Source: an uncultured Clostridia bacterium
GTDB lineage: Bacteria > Bacillota > Clostridia > Saccharofermentanales > Saccharofermentanaceae
Direction of reading: 5' to 3'
Assembly: GCA_947304405.1 (NCBI GenBank)
Contig: CAMZBB010000014.1
Coordinates: 1-41,326 of the forward strand
Length of the DNA stretch: 41,326 nucleotides
This document shows, piece after piece, positions 7,651 through 14,924 of this stretch (the first letter of the stretch is position 1; every line of letters begins with the position of its first letter). The notes beneath the pieces are model-generated. The model did not search any database and was not told where the DNA came from. It saw only the letters and a list, made by a program, of their open reading frames with translations. The translations under genes were made by a program, and so were the position numbers.

Positions 7651-8925
7651 TCAATCCTCCAAAGCGAGCATGCAAGCGAGTTTGACCTGTTCACGGGCAA
7701 GGCCTCCCTGCATGTATGCGATATAAGGCGGTTTCATCGGACCGTCGCAGGAAAGCTCTGTGGTAGCCCCCTGTACAAAAGCGCCCGCCGCCATGATTAC
7801 CTGATCCTGATACCCGGGCATATCCCAGGGTTCAGGCGTTACGAAAGAATCAACCGGCGCGCATGACTGAATGGCACCGACAAATTTCTTCATCTTTTCC
7901 GGCTCGCCGAAAGTCAGAGTCTGAACGATATCGCCTCTTGCTTCCTCGGCAGAAGGGCTGGTATTATATCCCGCCAGTTCGAACAGTTTGGATGCAAAAG
8001 CCGCACCGGCAAGGCATTCGCCTACACACTGGGGCGCCGTAAAAAGGCCTCTGGCGATCATGCCGTTCAATCCGAGGGTGGGACCCACTTCACTTCCCAA
8101 GCCCGCTGTTGTAAGGTGGCGGGCAGCATTTTCGACGAGATCGGATCTGCCGCAGATATAACCGCCGGTCTTGCAGATTCCGCCGCCCGGATTCTTGATG
8201 AGCGATCCGGCCATGATGTCGGCGCCGTTCTCCGTGGGTTCTGTCTTCTCTGTAAATTCACCGTAGCAGTTATCGACCGCAACGATCACGTCAGGCTTGA
8301 TCTGCTTTACAAAATCCGAGATCTTCTTGATATCGATGCAAAGGAGCGCCCTTCTGCCCGTGTATCCCCTGGATTTCTGTATGAAGACCATCTTGGTCTT
8401 ATCAGAGATAGCGGACTTGATCGCATCAAGATCGGGTTCTCCCGACTCCTTGAGTTCAACTTCTTTGTAACTGATGCCGTAAGAAACGAGCGACATGTCA
8501 TTAGCACCGCTCCCGATACCGATAGTAGACATCAAGGTATCGTAAGGACGTCCGGTAACCGACAGCATCTCGTCGCCGGGCCTTAATACCGCCCAGAGCA
8601 TGGCAGCAATAGACTGGGTGCCGGAGCTTATCTGAAGCCTTACATAGGCCTTCTCGGCGCCCATGACGCGGGCAAAGATCTTCTCGATCTTCTCCCTGCC
8701 GATGTCATCGTAGCCGTAGCCGGTGGTCTGTCCCATATGGACGTCAGAAAACTTCTCCTGCCTGAAAGCATCCAGGACCTTGAGTTCGTTATGTGTCGTT
8801 ATATCGCTGATCGAAGAATAAACGCCGGAAAGCGACTCTTCTGCCCGGGCAGCGAGCTCGAGCACACGCGTTCCGACGCCGTATGCGCCGTAATTTCTCA
8901 GTATGTCAGTATCAGATATTGCCAA
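7651..8925 (-). CDS. Methionine gamma-lyase-like PLP enzyme (aluminium resistance family)
   Basis: 424 residues, fold-type I PLP enzyme of the Met_gamma_lyase family (PF06838), often named aluminium resistance protein. Visible features: YGYDDIGREKIEKIFARVMGAE, the cofactor-binding ISSGTQSIA (100-107), Asp218 in VAVDNCYGEF that would hold the PLP ring nitrogen, and the Schiff-base Lys244 in GSLIKNPGGG. The probable activity is C-S lyase on a sulfur amino acid; the true substrate is not shown by sequence. The start is a TTG at 8925 with AGAAGG eight bases upstream; an in-frame stop lies just upstream and no ATG is near, so TTG is favoured. First gene of the operon that continues with the HlyD-like gene, yggS and sepF. 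Confidence 0.85.
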   Translation of the reverse strand: MAISDTDILRNYGAYGVGTRVLELAARAEESLSGVYSSISDITTHNELKVLDAFRQEKFSDVHMGQTTGYGYDDIGREKIEKIFARVMGAEKAYVRLQISSGTQSIAAMLWAVLRPGDEMLSVTGRPYDTLMSTIGIGSGANDMSLVSYGISYKEVELKESGEPDLDAIKSAISDKTKMVFIQKSRGYTGRRALLCIDIKKISDFVKQIKPDVIVAVDNCYGEFTEKTEPTENGADIMAGSLIKNPGGGICKTGGYICGRSDLVENAARHLTTAGLGSEVGPTLGLNGMIARGLFTAPQCVGECLAGAAFASKLFELAGYNTSPSAEEARGDIVQTLTFGEPEKMKKFVGAIQSCAPVDSFVTPEPWDMPGYQDQVIMAAGAFVQGATTELSCDGPMKPPYIAYMQGGLAREQVKLACMLALED

Positions 8926-8962
8926 AGACTCAGCCTTCTTATGCTATCTATTTTAATAAATA

Positions 8963-8992
8963 ATTATAGCATATTAGCGAAAAATCAATCGT
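8963..8992 (-). promoter_or_regulatory. Extended -10 promoter of the four-gene sepF operon
   Basis: On the minus strand TGCTATAAT (TG-n-TATAAT, -10 at 8963-8968) lies about 38 bases upstream of the TTG start. The -35 position has no good match, typical of extended -10 promoters. Its upstream part overlaps the stop codon of the lipid kinase gene, so the two operons abut with no terminator visible between them. Confidence 0.6.
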
Positions 8993-9968
8993 AAAATGCA
9001 AGATTTAACGCGCCGCTTACGCACGTGAACTTCACCTTGCGTCCCGAAAAGTCCTCTCCGTCGTAATTTCCGTTAAGATCGCGGTATCCTGTTGCCTCTA
9101 CGGTTATTTCCGTCGTTCTGAAGCAATCTACGTCCTTCTTCCCCTCATGAATGCCTTTTTTGTACTTGGAGATCAGGTACAAAGCCCTCGGAAGACTTAC
9201 ATTGTTGATGGCGCAAACGTCCAAAAGGCCGTCTCTTACAGACGCTTTGGGAGCAGGACAGAACCCGTTGCCGTAATATGATCCGTTGCAGATGCTTATG
9301 AGCGTATATCCGTTCTTCCCCGAGGACTCGGGAACGTCATTTCCGCGCGCCGCTTCGAATCGAAATTCGAATTTCCTGTTCCCGAAAAGAGCCCCCAAAG
9401 CAGATACCCCGTAGGAAGTCTTGCGCACGAATGAAGAATTCGGGTGCCTTAAAACTCTTGATTTCGCCCTGAGCTGCACCTCGGTATCAAGCCCGATCGA
9501 AGCAACATTATTGCACCAGGCCGAACTCTCGGGGATAAGATTCCCTTCTATGTCATAGGATTCAACCTTAATCAGGTCGATCTGCCTTACGACGTAATCG
9601 TTCTTGGTGATCTCACTGATACAGTATTCGCAGTCGCCTCTGTGATTCTCATCCATGACGGACCTTGCAAAATCGTTCCCGGTTCCCAAAGGGATTATCG
9701 CCATCGGGAGAGTGCTTTCTGCGAGGACGTTGGCGATCTCGTGTATGGTGCCGTCGCCTCCACAGGCGATCACAAGCGTATTTCCGTCGTCTTCTTTCAG
9801 GATCTCGCGGGCGATCTCGGAAGCATGGCCAGCATGTTCGGTATAACGTATCTCGCAGTCTTTAAAGCATTCCTTGTCAAACAGGGCGGTCGCAGCTTTG
9901 AATTTCTCCATTCCGCGAGCATCTGCCCGGCTGTTGACTATGAATACTTTCCTGCCAAAAGCTTTCAT
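8985..9968 (-). CDS. Diacylglycerol kinase family lipid kinase
   Basis: 327 residues, DAGK/YegS catalytic family. The nucleotide loop ACGGDGTIHEIANVL (GGDGT at 70-74) and IPLGTGNDFARS (92-103) are intact; the C-terminal beta sandwich contains the usual NGSYYGNGFCPAPKASVRDGLLDV. The family phosphorylates diacylglycerol or related lipids at the cytoplasmic membrane face, recycling DAG into phospholipid synthesis. Its ATG overlaps the acyl carrier protein stop by four bases (ATGA), with GGAAGG as SD. Being third in a MarR-ACP-kinase cassette points to a lipid-related regulon; the exact substrate is unknown. Confidence 0.9.
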   Translation of the reverse strand: MKAFGRKVFIVNSRADARGMEKFKAATALFDKECFKDCEIRYTEHAGHASEIAREILKEDDGNTLVIACGGDGTIHEIANVLAESTLPMAIIPLGTGNDFARSVMDENHRGDCEYCISEITKNDYVVRQIDLIKVESYDIEGNLIPESSAWCNNVASIGLDTEVQLRAKSRVLRHPNSSFVRKTSYGVSALGALFGNRKFEFRFEAARGNDVPESSGKNGYTLISICNGSYYGNGFCPAPKASVRDGLLDVCAINNVSLPRALYLISKYKKGIHEGKKDVDCFRTTEITVEATGYRDLNGNYDGEDFSGRKVKFTCVSGALNLAFYD

Positions 9969-10228
9969 TTTCCTTCCGTAAGCCGCATGATGAGGCTGAC
10001 TATGTCATCCACCGTCTTCATCTGATCGAGCAGCTCATCCGGAAGCTTGACGTTAAAAGCCTCTTCCAGATCGATAACAAACTCATAAAGCTGGAGAGAA
10101 TCAAAAGGAAGTTCCGTATTGAGGTTGGTGTCATTGGCGATATCCTCCGCAGAAACCTCAAGATCAGCACTCAGAATGCGTATGACTTCCTTGTAGATCT
10201 GTTCACGTCTGGAATCATCCATGATCAC
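9965..10228 (-). CDS. Acyl carrier protein (stand-alone)
   Basis: 87 residues, four-helix ACP fold. The phosphopantetheine attachment serine is Ser44 in PFDSLQLYEF, followed by the acidic helix II (VIDLEEAFNVKLPDE). It differs from housekeeping AcpP, which normally has the longer GADSLD motif, so this is probably a specialised ACP. The GTG at 10228 is used here: it overlaps the MarR stop (GTGA) and has AGGAG five bases upstream; an ATG two codons later (10222) is the alternative. No synthase, ligase or phosphopantetheinyl transferase is adjacent, so what it carries cannot be read from the window. Confidence 0.88.
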   Translation of the reverse strand: MIMDDSRREQIYKEVIRILSADLEVSAEDIANDTNLNTELPFDSLQLYEFVIDLEEAFNVKLPDELLDQMKTVDDIVSLIMRLTEGK

Positions 10229-10740
10229 TCATTCTCCTTCTTGCTGTCTTTAGCGACCTCCATGGCCGTTTTCCTTACGTTGACCGCTCCGTCATATCTT
10301 CTGAGCTGCTGTGCGACATAAACGTCAACCTCATTGACGAGCGCGAGAAGGTGTTTCCTGTCTTTTTCGTTGTAACCGCTCAGAATATGCTTGGCAAGCA
10401 CCCTGTGGAATTTGCTGTTCATCCTGCAGGCCAGTTTGCCGTTTCTTGTAAGGCTTATCCTTACAACACGCTTATCGTTGGTATCACGTTGCCTGATGAC
10501 GTAGCCCTTCTTGACAAGCCTGTCGATGGCAACCGTAAGCGTGCCGGTAGTAATGCCGAGATCTTCGGCTGTCTTGGTCATTGTCCTGGATTCATAGGGA
10601 CCTATTGCCGTAAGCGTGTGCATTTCAGCAATCGAAAGATCTGAAAAATATCCGGCCTGAAGAGATTTCTCCTCTGTAAGGACCACGTTCTCAAAGATCC
10701 TAACAAGCGCTTCAGACATTACTTCTTCTTCGCTCTTCAA
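10225..10740 (-). CDS. MarR family transcriptional regulator
   Basis: 171 residues with a MarR winged helix at about 30-125: SIAEMHTLTAIGP, ITTGTLTVAIDRLVKKGYVIRQRDTNDKRVVRISLT and NGKLACRMNSKFH follow the family pattern, including the DxRxxxxxLT wing (DKRVVRISLT). It heads a cassette with an acyl carrier protein and a lipid kinase. By analogy with FabT, a MarR protein that controls fatty-acid genes and senses acyl-ACP, it may respond to lipid supply, but this is inference. The start is TTG 10740 with GGGGGA eight bases upstream; ATG 10719 is an alternative that would shorten the protein by seven residues. Confidence 0.85.
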   Translation of the reverse strand: MKSEEEVMSEALVRIFENVVLTEEKSLQAGYFSDLSIAEMHTLTAIGPYESRTMTKTAEDLGITTGTLTVAIDRLVKKGYVIRQRDTNDKRVVRISLTRNGKLACRMNSKFHRVLAKHILSGYNEKDRKHLLALVNEVDVYVAQQLRRYDGAVNVRKTAMEVAKDSKKENE

Positions 10741-10773
10741 CTTTCAAGTCCCCCATTATTTTGCTTTTCAAAC

Positions 10774-10802
10774 ATTTTACACTAATAGGGCTTTTACAAC
10801 AA
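10774..10802 (-). promoter_or_regulatory. Putative promoter of the MarR-ACP-lipid kinase cassette
   Basis: On the minus strand TTGTTG and TAAAAT (-10 at 10774-10779) are separated by 17 bp, about 34 bases upstream of the TTG start. The match is moderate. The short sequence TTGTAAAA/GTGTAAAAT is repeated directly across the promoter; no clear palindrome for MarR binding is seen. Confidence 0.4.
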
Positions 10803-10830
10803 ACTCGTTATCAGAAAAAGGAACGGCATT

Positions 10831-11016
10831 TCAGACCGGTTTCTTTCTTCCCGATCCTTTGCAGCTTCCCGAATACATGCATTCCTCACACCCGCAGGAG
10901 CAGCCTTTCCCTTTTTTGCGGTTCCTGATAATGCTGATCACTGCCAAAACGACAAGCACCGCGATCACTGCGGCAACCAGTACTGTAATGATGTTCTCAG
11001 AAAGCCATTTGATCAT
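10831..11016 (-). CDS. FeoB-associated Cys-rich membrane peptide
   Basis: 61 residues: a single N-terminal transmembrane helix (about 8-31), a basic stretch RNRKKGK, then a cluster of five cysteines (C39, C41, C43, C46, C52) and a basic tail. This matches the FeoB_associated family (PF12669), small proteins usually encoded beside ferrous-iron transporter genes. No feoA or feoB is in the window, so the gene is separated from its usual partners. The cysteines could bind iron or another soft metal (inference). The SD GAGGG sits nine bases before the ATG, inside a short inverted repeat. Confidence 0.8.
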   Translation of the reverse strand: MIKWLSENIITVLVAAVIAVLVVLAVISIIRNRKKGKGCSCGCEECMYSGSCKGSGRKKPV

Positions 11017-11021
11017 GTTTG

Positions 11022-11037
11022 TTTTCCCTCGGGAAAA
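11022..11037. repeat. Inverted repeat in the divergent iron-module promoter region
   Basis: TTTTCCC and GGGAAAA (11022-11028 and 11031-11037) form a perfect 7-bp dyad with a 2-bp centre. It overlaps the SD of the Cys-rich peptide and lies next to a TAAAAT that could be its -10. It could be an operator or, in RNA, a small hairpin hiding the SD. It does not match the actinobacterial DtxR box. Confidence 0.4.
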
Positions 11038-11070
11038 TTTTATCTTATTTCTCGCAAAGATTGAATTGTG

Positions 11071-11076
11071 TATAAT
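11071..11076 (+). promoter_or_regulatory. -10 element of the DtxR-type regulator gene
   Basis: A consensus TATAAT lies 35 bases upstream of the chosen ATG at 11112. The -35 region is weak. The expected transcript start (about 11083) leaves almost no leader for the earlier ATG at 11091, which supports the later start. Confidence 0.5.
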
Positions 11077-11111
11077 CCAATTACGATACGATGAAAAGGC
11101 TGGTATTGATC

Positions 11112-11483
11112 ATGGAACTTAAAGAATCAGGTGAAATGTATCTTGAGACCATTCTGGTACTTTCCAAGAAACAGGAAAACGTCCGTTCGCTTGACATTGC
11201 CCGCTACATGCACTATTCAAAGCCCAGCATTTCGCGCGCAATGGGAATACTGCGCAATGCCAAATACATTTCCGTGGATGAATCCGGATTCATATCTCTC
11301 ACCAATTCAGGCCGAGAGATCGCCGAGAAGATCTATGAACGTCATATCGTCCTTTCAAGCGTTCTCGAATCAATCGGAGTCGACAAAGAGACAGCTGCAG
11401 AAGACGCATGCCGCATCGAACACGTGATCAGCGACGAGTCGTTTGAAGCACTCAAGAAGAGCCTGGAAAAGTCTAAGAAATAA
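11112..11483 (+). CDS. DtxR-family metal-dependent regulator, two-domain form
   Basis: 123 residues: winged helix at about 5-66 (SLDIARYMHYSKPSISRAMGIL as recognition helix region) and a dimerisation/metal domain at 67-123; the SH3-like third domain of DtxR is absent, as in MntR. Aligned with DtxR, the primary-site ligands are kept: Met9 in GEMYLETI, and Cys100, Glu103, His104 in ACRIEHVISDE. MntR has Asp and Glu where this protein has Met and Cys, so the site looks iron-type. His78 of the second site is present but its partners are Ser82 and Ala96. ATG 11112 is preferred because the family begins at this point; a frame from 11091 lacks an SD. It overlaps the convergent CPBP gene by 11 bases. 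Confidence 0.85.
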   Translation: MELKESGEMYLETILVLSKKQENVRSLDIARYMHYSKPSISRAMGILRNAKYISVDESGFISLTNSGREIAEKIYERHIVLSSVLESIGVDKETAAEDACRIEHVISDESFEALKKSLEKSKK

Positions 11484-12375
11484 CCTTTCCGGATTCTCTT
11501 TCCCTGGTATAGACGTTCTTATCCTTAATTACAGGTATCATCAGAACTGCCAGCACCGCCAACGCTATCCCTCCGAACAGCAATGACTTGTCATCGTTCA
11601 TGCCTGCTTTCTCAAGCAGCTGAGCGCCATATGTGCCTATGATATTGAAAAGCATGTGCACACCGACCGTTATTATGACCGTCTTGTATCTGTATCTCAG
11701 ATAACCGAGCAGCATGCCTAAAAGGAATGCATATGCGCCCTGCACCACATTCATATGCATGATCCCGAAAAGAACTCCCTGAATGGTTATAATGACAAGA
11801 TGGTTTGCATTTGATCTTTCCATCAGGCCGAACATGAGCCCCCTGTAGCAGAGTTCCTCGGTTAAAGGCCCCAATAAGATGACGTATATGATCGTGATGA
11901 GCGTATTTGTTCCCACGGAAGACAGTTCAATTAGCTCATTGTATTTTTCCATTATCGCAGGGATCAGACGCGAAAAGACCACAAAGCCTCCCGAGACAAC
12001 GAAGAACATACAGATCATTGCAGACACAGATAAAGCGACCGGCCTTAACCCCAAGGCTTTCTTGTATATGACCTTCGGATTCTTCTTAACTATGCCCTTA
12101 CAATACCAGGGCAAGAATATCGCCAGGCAGATAACGCAATAAGCGGTGTATACCGCCAAAGCGTATTTCGAATTGAATATCTCCATTATCGTCTCCAGCT
12201 CGTATGATCTGCCGCTCCTTACGACATCAACGACCGCCAGGATAACACCCGGTATCGTTGCAGCCGTCTGCACCGCCATGATTATCGCAAACGGAACAAG
12301 TCCAAGGAAAATGTATCCTATGCGGACTCTCTTTTTTTGCTTCAGCTCTACACTTTCAGTAATATTCTCTGCCAT
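11473..12375 (-). CDS. CPBP family intramembrane metalloprotease
   Basis: 300 residues with about eight hydrophobic segments. The CPBP/Rce1 active-site motifs are intact: EELCYRG (Glu173, Glu174, Arg178), FGIMHMN (His207) and HMLFN (His240, Asn244). These residues coordinate the zinc or catalytic water inside the membrane. Bacterial members are variously involved in bacteriocin immunity, peptide processing or unknown tasks; substrate not predictable here. It starts 13 bases after the mutS2 stop with AAGGA as SD, so it is the last gene of pfkA-mutS2-CPBP. No terminator is evident; its end overlaps the convergent regulator gene. Confidence 0.88.
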   Translation of the reverse strand: MAENITESVELKQKKRVRIGYIFLGLVPFAIIMAVQTAATIPGVILAVVDVVRSGRSYELETIMEIFNSKYALAVYTAYCVICLAIFLPWYCKGIVKKNPKVIYKKALGLRPVALSVSAMICMFFVVSGGFVVFSRLIPAIMEKYNELIELSSVGTNTLITIIYVILLGPLTEELCYRGLMFGLMERSNANHLVIITIQGVLFGIMHMNVVQGAYAFLLGMLLGYLRYRYKTVIITVGVHMLFNIIGTYGAQLLEKAGMNDDKSLLFGGIALAVLAVLMIPVIKDKNVYTRERESGKVIS

Positions 12376-12388
12376 GAACCTATCCTTT

Positions 12389-14863
12389 TTATCTGAGCTT
12401 AACGACAGTCACGCCGCTGTCTCCCTCTCCCTGTTCGCCTGCACGATAAGATTCGACCCTGTCATCTCTTGCGAGAACGTCCTGAACGCACATTCTGAGT
12501 GCTCCCGTTCCTTTTCCGTGAACGATCCTGATATCTTTGATGCCGGACATGGAACAGTTCTCCAGATATCTGATAAGGACCGACTCCGCCTCGGCCGTCG
12601 TCATTCCGATGAGCATGAGTTCGGGTTTGGTCTTCGAAGACGCCTCGAATCTGGCTTTGGCAAGATTTGACGGTCCCTTTTTCTTCTGGACGTTCTTCTT
12701 GCCGCCTTCAAATGCACCTCGCTGTTCGCGGGTAGGCACGAGAAGTTCCGACACCTTCACGGTATAAGTCATCGCGCCTGCACGTATCTTAACACGTCCG
12801 CTCTTTGAGGCTTCCGATTCGGCAGTGCCTGTAACGTTGAAAGACGGAACATAATAAAGTTCGCCCTTCACGACATCTTTGACAGGCTCTCCATTCTGTA
12901 CGGCTTCCGGATTATTCTCATCCTCGGAATCATCATTAAGATCCTTGATCCCTGCACGGAGCCTGCGCCTGATCTTCTCCATCTCAGCCAGCGTCTCCTG
13001 CCTGTCCATCGATTCGCTCTTCTTCCTGAAGTCACGTATCATCCTGTCGATCTCTTCTTCACGTTCCTCGAGCAGTTTCTTCTGCTCATTTCTGGAATCA
13101 TTTAAGATCCTGGTCTTGGATTGCTTGAGCGCGGTACGTTCTTCTTCAAGTGCCTTAGCTGCAACGGAAAGCTCGCTCTTCAGTCTCTCATTTTCTTTAA
13201 GGGCATCTGCCGCAGCCTTTGCATCCTGCTCGGCCTTCGCAAGGAGATTCTCATAAGATATCTCTTCGGATGAAAGGTTATTCCTTGCATTATCAAGTAT
13301 GTGCACGGGGATGCCCAAACGCTTTGAGATCACGAACGCATTTGAAGAACCGGGCCTTCCGATTATCAGTCTGTATGTAGGCGCCAATGTCTCGGTATCG
13401 AATTCGCACGAAGCGTTCATGACGCCCTCAGTCTCAACGGCATAGCTCTTGAGTTCTTTGTAATGCGTTGTAGCCATCGTAATGCAGTTCTTCGAACGGA
13501 GCTCATCGATGATGGCGACAGCAAGGGCCGCGCCTTCGGCGGGATCCGTTCCGGAACCGAGTTCATCGAGCAATACGAGGGATCTTCCCCTGATGTTCTT
13601 GAGGATAAAGACGATATTCGAGACATGTGCCGAAAAAGTCGAAAGGCTCTGTTCGATGCTCTGCTCATCACCGATATCCGCAAGGACCCTGTCAAACACA
13701 CAGACCTCGCTTCCGCTTCCTGCAGGGATCGCAAGTCCGGACATTGCCATAAGCGCCAGGAGTCCGCATGTCTTCAAAGAAACCGTCTTGCCGCCGGTGT
13801 TCGGACCGGTTACAACGAGAGTGTTATATTTTTCTCCGATGCTTATGTCAACGGGAACGACCTTTTCTTTATCGATCAACGGATGTCTGGCTTTCCTCAG
13901 AGATATTTTTCCTTCGGAATTGAGATCAGGACAAGTGCTTTCCGTCTCGATGCCGTATTCGCCCTTGGCGAAAGCATAGTCAAGACGGGCAATAAGGTCG
14001 ATATCCTTAACGAAGATCTCCTTATCCTCCACAAAGCCTGCGGTAAGTTCGCCTAATATCCTTTGTATCTCTGCTTCTTCCTGTGCGTTAAGTTCAGTGA
14101 TCCTGTTGTTCGCCTCCACTACGCTCATCGGCTCAACGAAGAGCGTCTGTCCGGTTGAGGAAGCACCATGGACTATTCCTTCTATCCTGCCCTTAAAATC
14201 CGCTTTAACCGGAATGCAGTATCTGCTCTCGCGGATCGTGATAATGCTCTCCTGCAGCATGTCTCCGCTGTTCTCGATGACTCTTTCAAGGAGCGATCTG
14301 ATCCCTGATGCAGTCTTCTTTTTCTCGCGTCTGATCTCGGCCAAAGCCCTGCTTGCCCGGTCAGATACCTCGTTATCACCGAGTATCGCTTCATCGATCG
14401 CCTTGAAAAGCCTGTCGTCAGTCTCGGTTTCCTCTATTGACTTAACAATAAGCGGTTCAGTCTCATCAACGAAAGGAGATCCTGCAGAACGAGCCTTTGA
14501 GAGCGCATTTCTGATATCGCCCGCACTCCTGAGGAAAGAGGCCACCGAAAGAAGCTGCGCGCATGTAAGCGTGCCGCCCGCCTCAGCATAAGCTATGGCT
14601 TCAGTAAGGTCGCGGAAGCCTCCGAGCGGGAGGTTTCCGAACCTCATTATGTGGGTCATTGCCTCTCCGGTCCAGGAAAGATTCTCCTTAACATAAGCGA
14701 AATCTGTACAGGGCGCCATGTCCGCACAGAGCTTTTTCCCGTACTCTGTCCTGGCCTTTGAAGTTACCTTGTCACGTATCTTGTTGAACTCAAGGACAGA
14801 TAAGACCCTGCCGCGTATCTTGCGGCGTTCTAACTCTTCATCTGTTGTCAGATATTCATACAT
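12389..14863 (-). CDS. mutS2: MutS2 ATPase / Smr-domain protein
   Basis: 824 residues. MutS core with Walker A GPNTGGKT (353-360) and Walker B LVLLDELGSGTD (429-440), a long coiled coil (about 541-640), a KOW-like beta region (664-710) and a C-terminal Smr domain (about 748-824) with HGKGTGALR (782-790). The family lacks mismatch-binding domain I; it suppresses recombination and in B. subtilis splits collided ribosomes. Oddities: the usual LDLRG of Smr reads LMLIG here (Met750 and Ile752 replace Asp and Arg), and there is an N-terminal extension of about 18 residues. No good SD precedes ATG 14863; an AAAGGA lies in a small hairpin 20-30 bases upstream. It lies 61 bases after pfkA. Confidence 0.93.
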   Translation of the reverse strand: MYEYLTTDEELERRKIRGRVLSVLEFNKIRDKVTSKARTEYGKKLCADMAPCTDFAYVKENLSWTGEAMTHIMRFGNLPLGGFRDLTEAIAYAEAGGTLTCAQLLSVASFLRSAGDIRNALSKARSAGSPFVDETEPLIVKSIEETETDDRLFKAIDEAILGDNEVSDRASRALAEIRREKKKTASGIRSLLERVIENSGDMLQESIITIRESRYCIPVKADFKGRIEGIVHGASSTGQTLFVEPMSVVEANNRITELNAQEEAEIQRILGELTAGFVEDKEIFVKDIDLIARLDYAFAKGEYGIETESTCPDLNSEGKISLRKARHPLIDKEKVVPVDISIGEKYNTLVVTGPNTGGKTVSLKTCGLLALMAMSGLAIPAGSGSEVCVFDRVLADIGDEQSIEQSLSTFSAHVSNIVFILKNIRGRSLVLLDELGSGTDPAEGAALAVAIIDELRSKNCITMATTHYKELKSYAVETEGVMNASCEFDTETLAPTYRLIIGRPGSSNAFVISKRLGIPVHILDNARNNLSSEEISYENLLAKAEQDAKAAADALKENERLKSELSVAAKALEEERTALKQSKTRILNDSRNEQKKLLEEREEEIDRMIRDFRKKSESMDRQETLAEMEKIRRRLRAGIKDLNDDSEDENNPEAVQNGEPVKDVVKGELYYVPSFNVTGTAESEASKSGRVKIRAGAMTYTVKVSELLVPTREQRGAFEGGKKNVQKKKGPSNLAKARFEASSKTKPELMLIGMTTAEAESVLIRYLENCSMSGIKDIRIVHGKGTGALRMCVQDVLARDDRVESYRAGEQGEGDSGVTVVKLR

Positions 14864-14924
14864 ATAAGATTTGGCGGCACTAAGCCGTCCTTTCGATTTT
14901 TTGTAAACTGCGGAACAAACCGTT

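Noticed and set aside
10795..10835. Possible terminator after the Cys-rich peptide gene
   Set aside because: A T-run (CCTTTTTC) is present, but the stem is about five pairs with a bulge and includes the stop codon; too weak to annotate.
13463..14056. Long plus-strand open frame (about 197 codons) opposite mutS2, and similar ones opposite yggS, uvrB, pfkB and dnaE
   Set aside because: They mirror the codon pattern of intact conserved genes on the other strand, have no SD and no recognisable domains.
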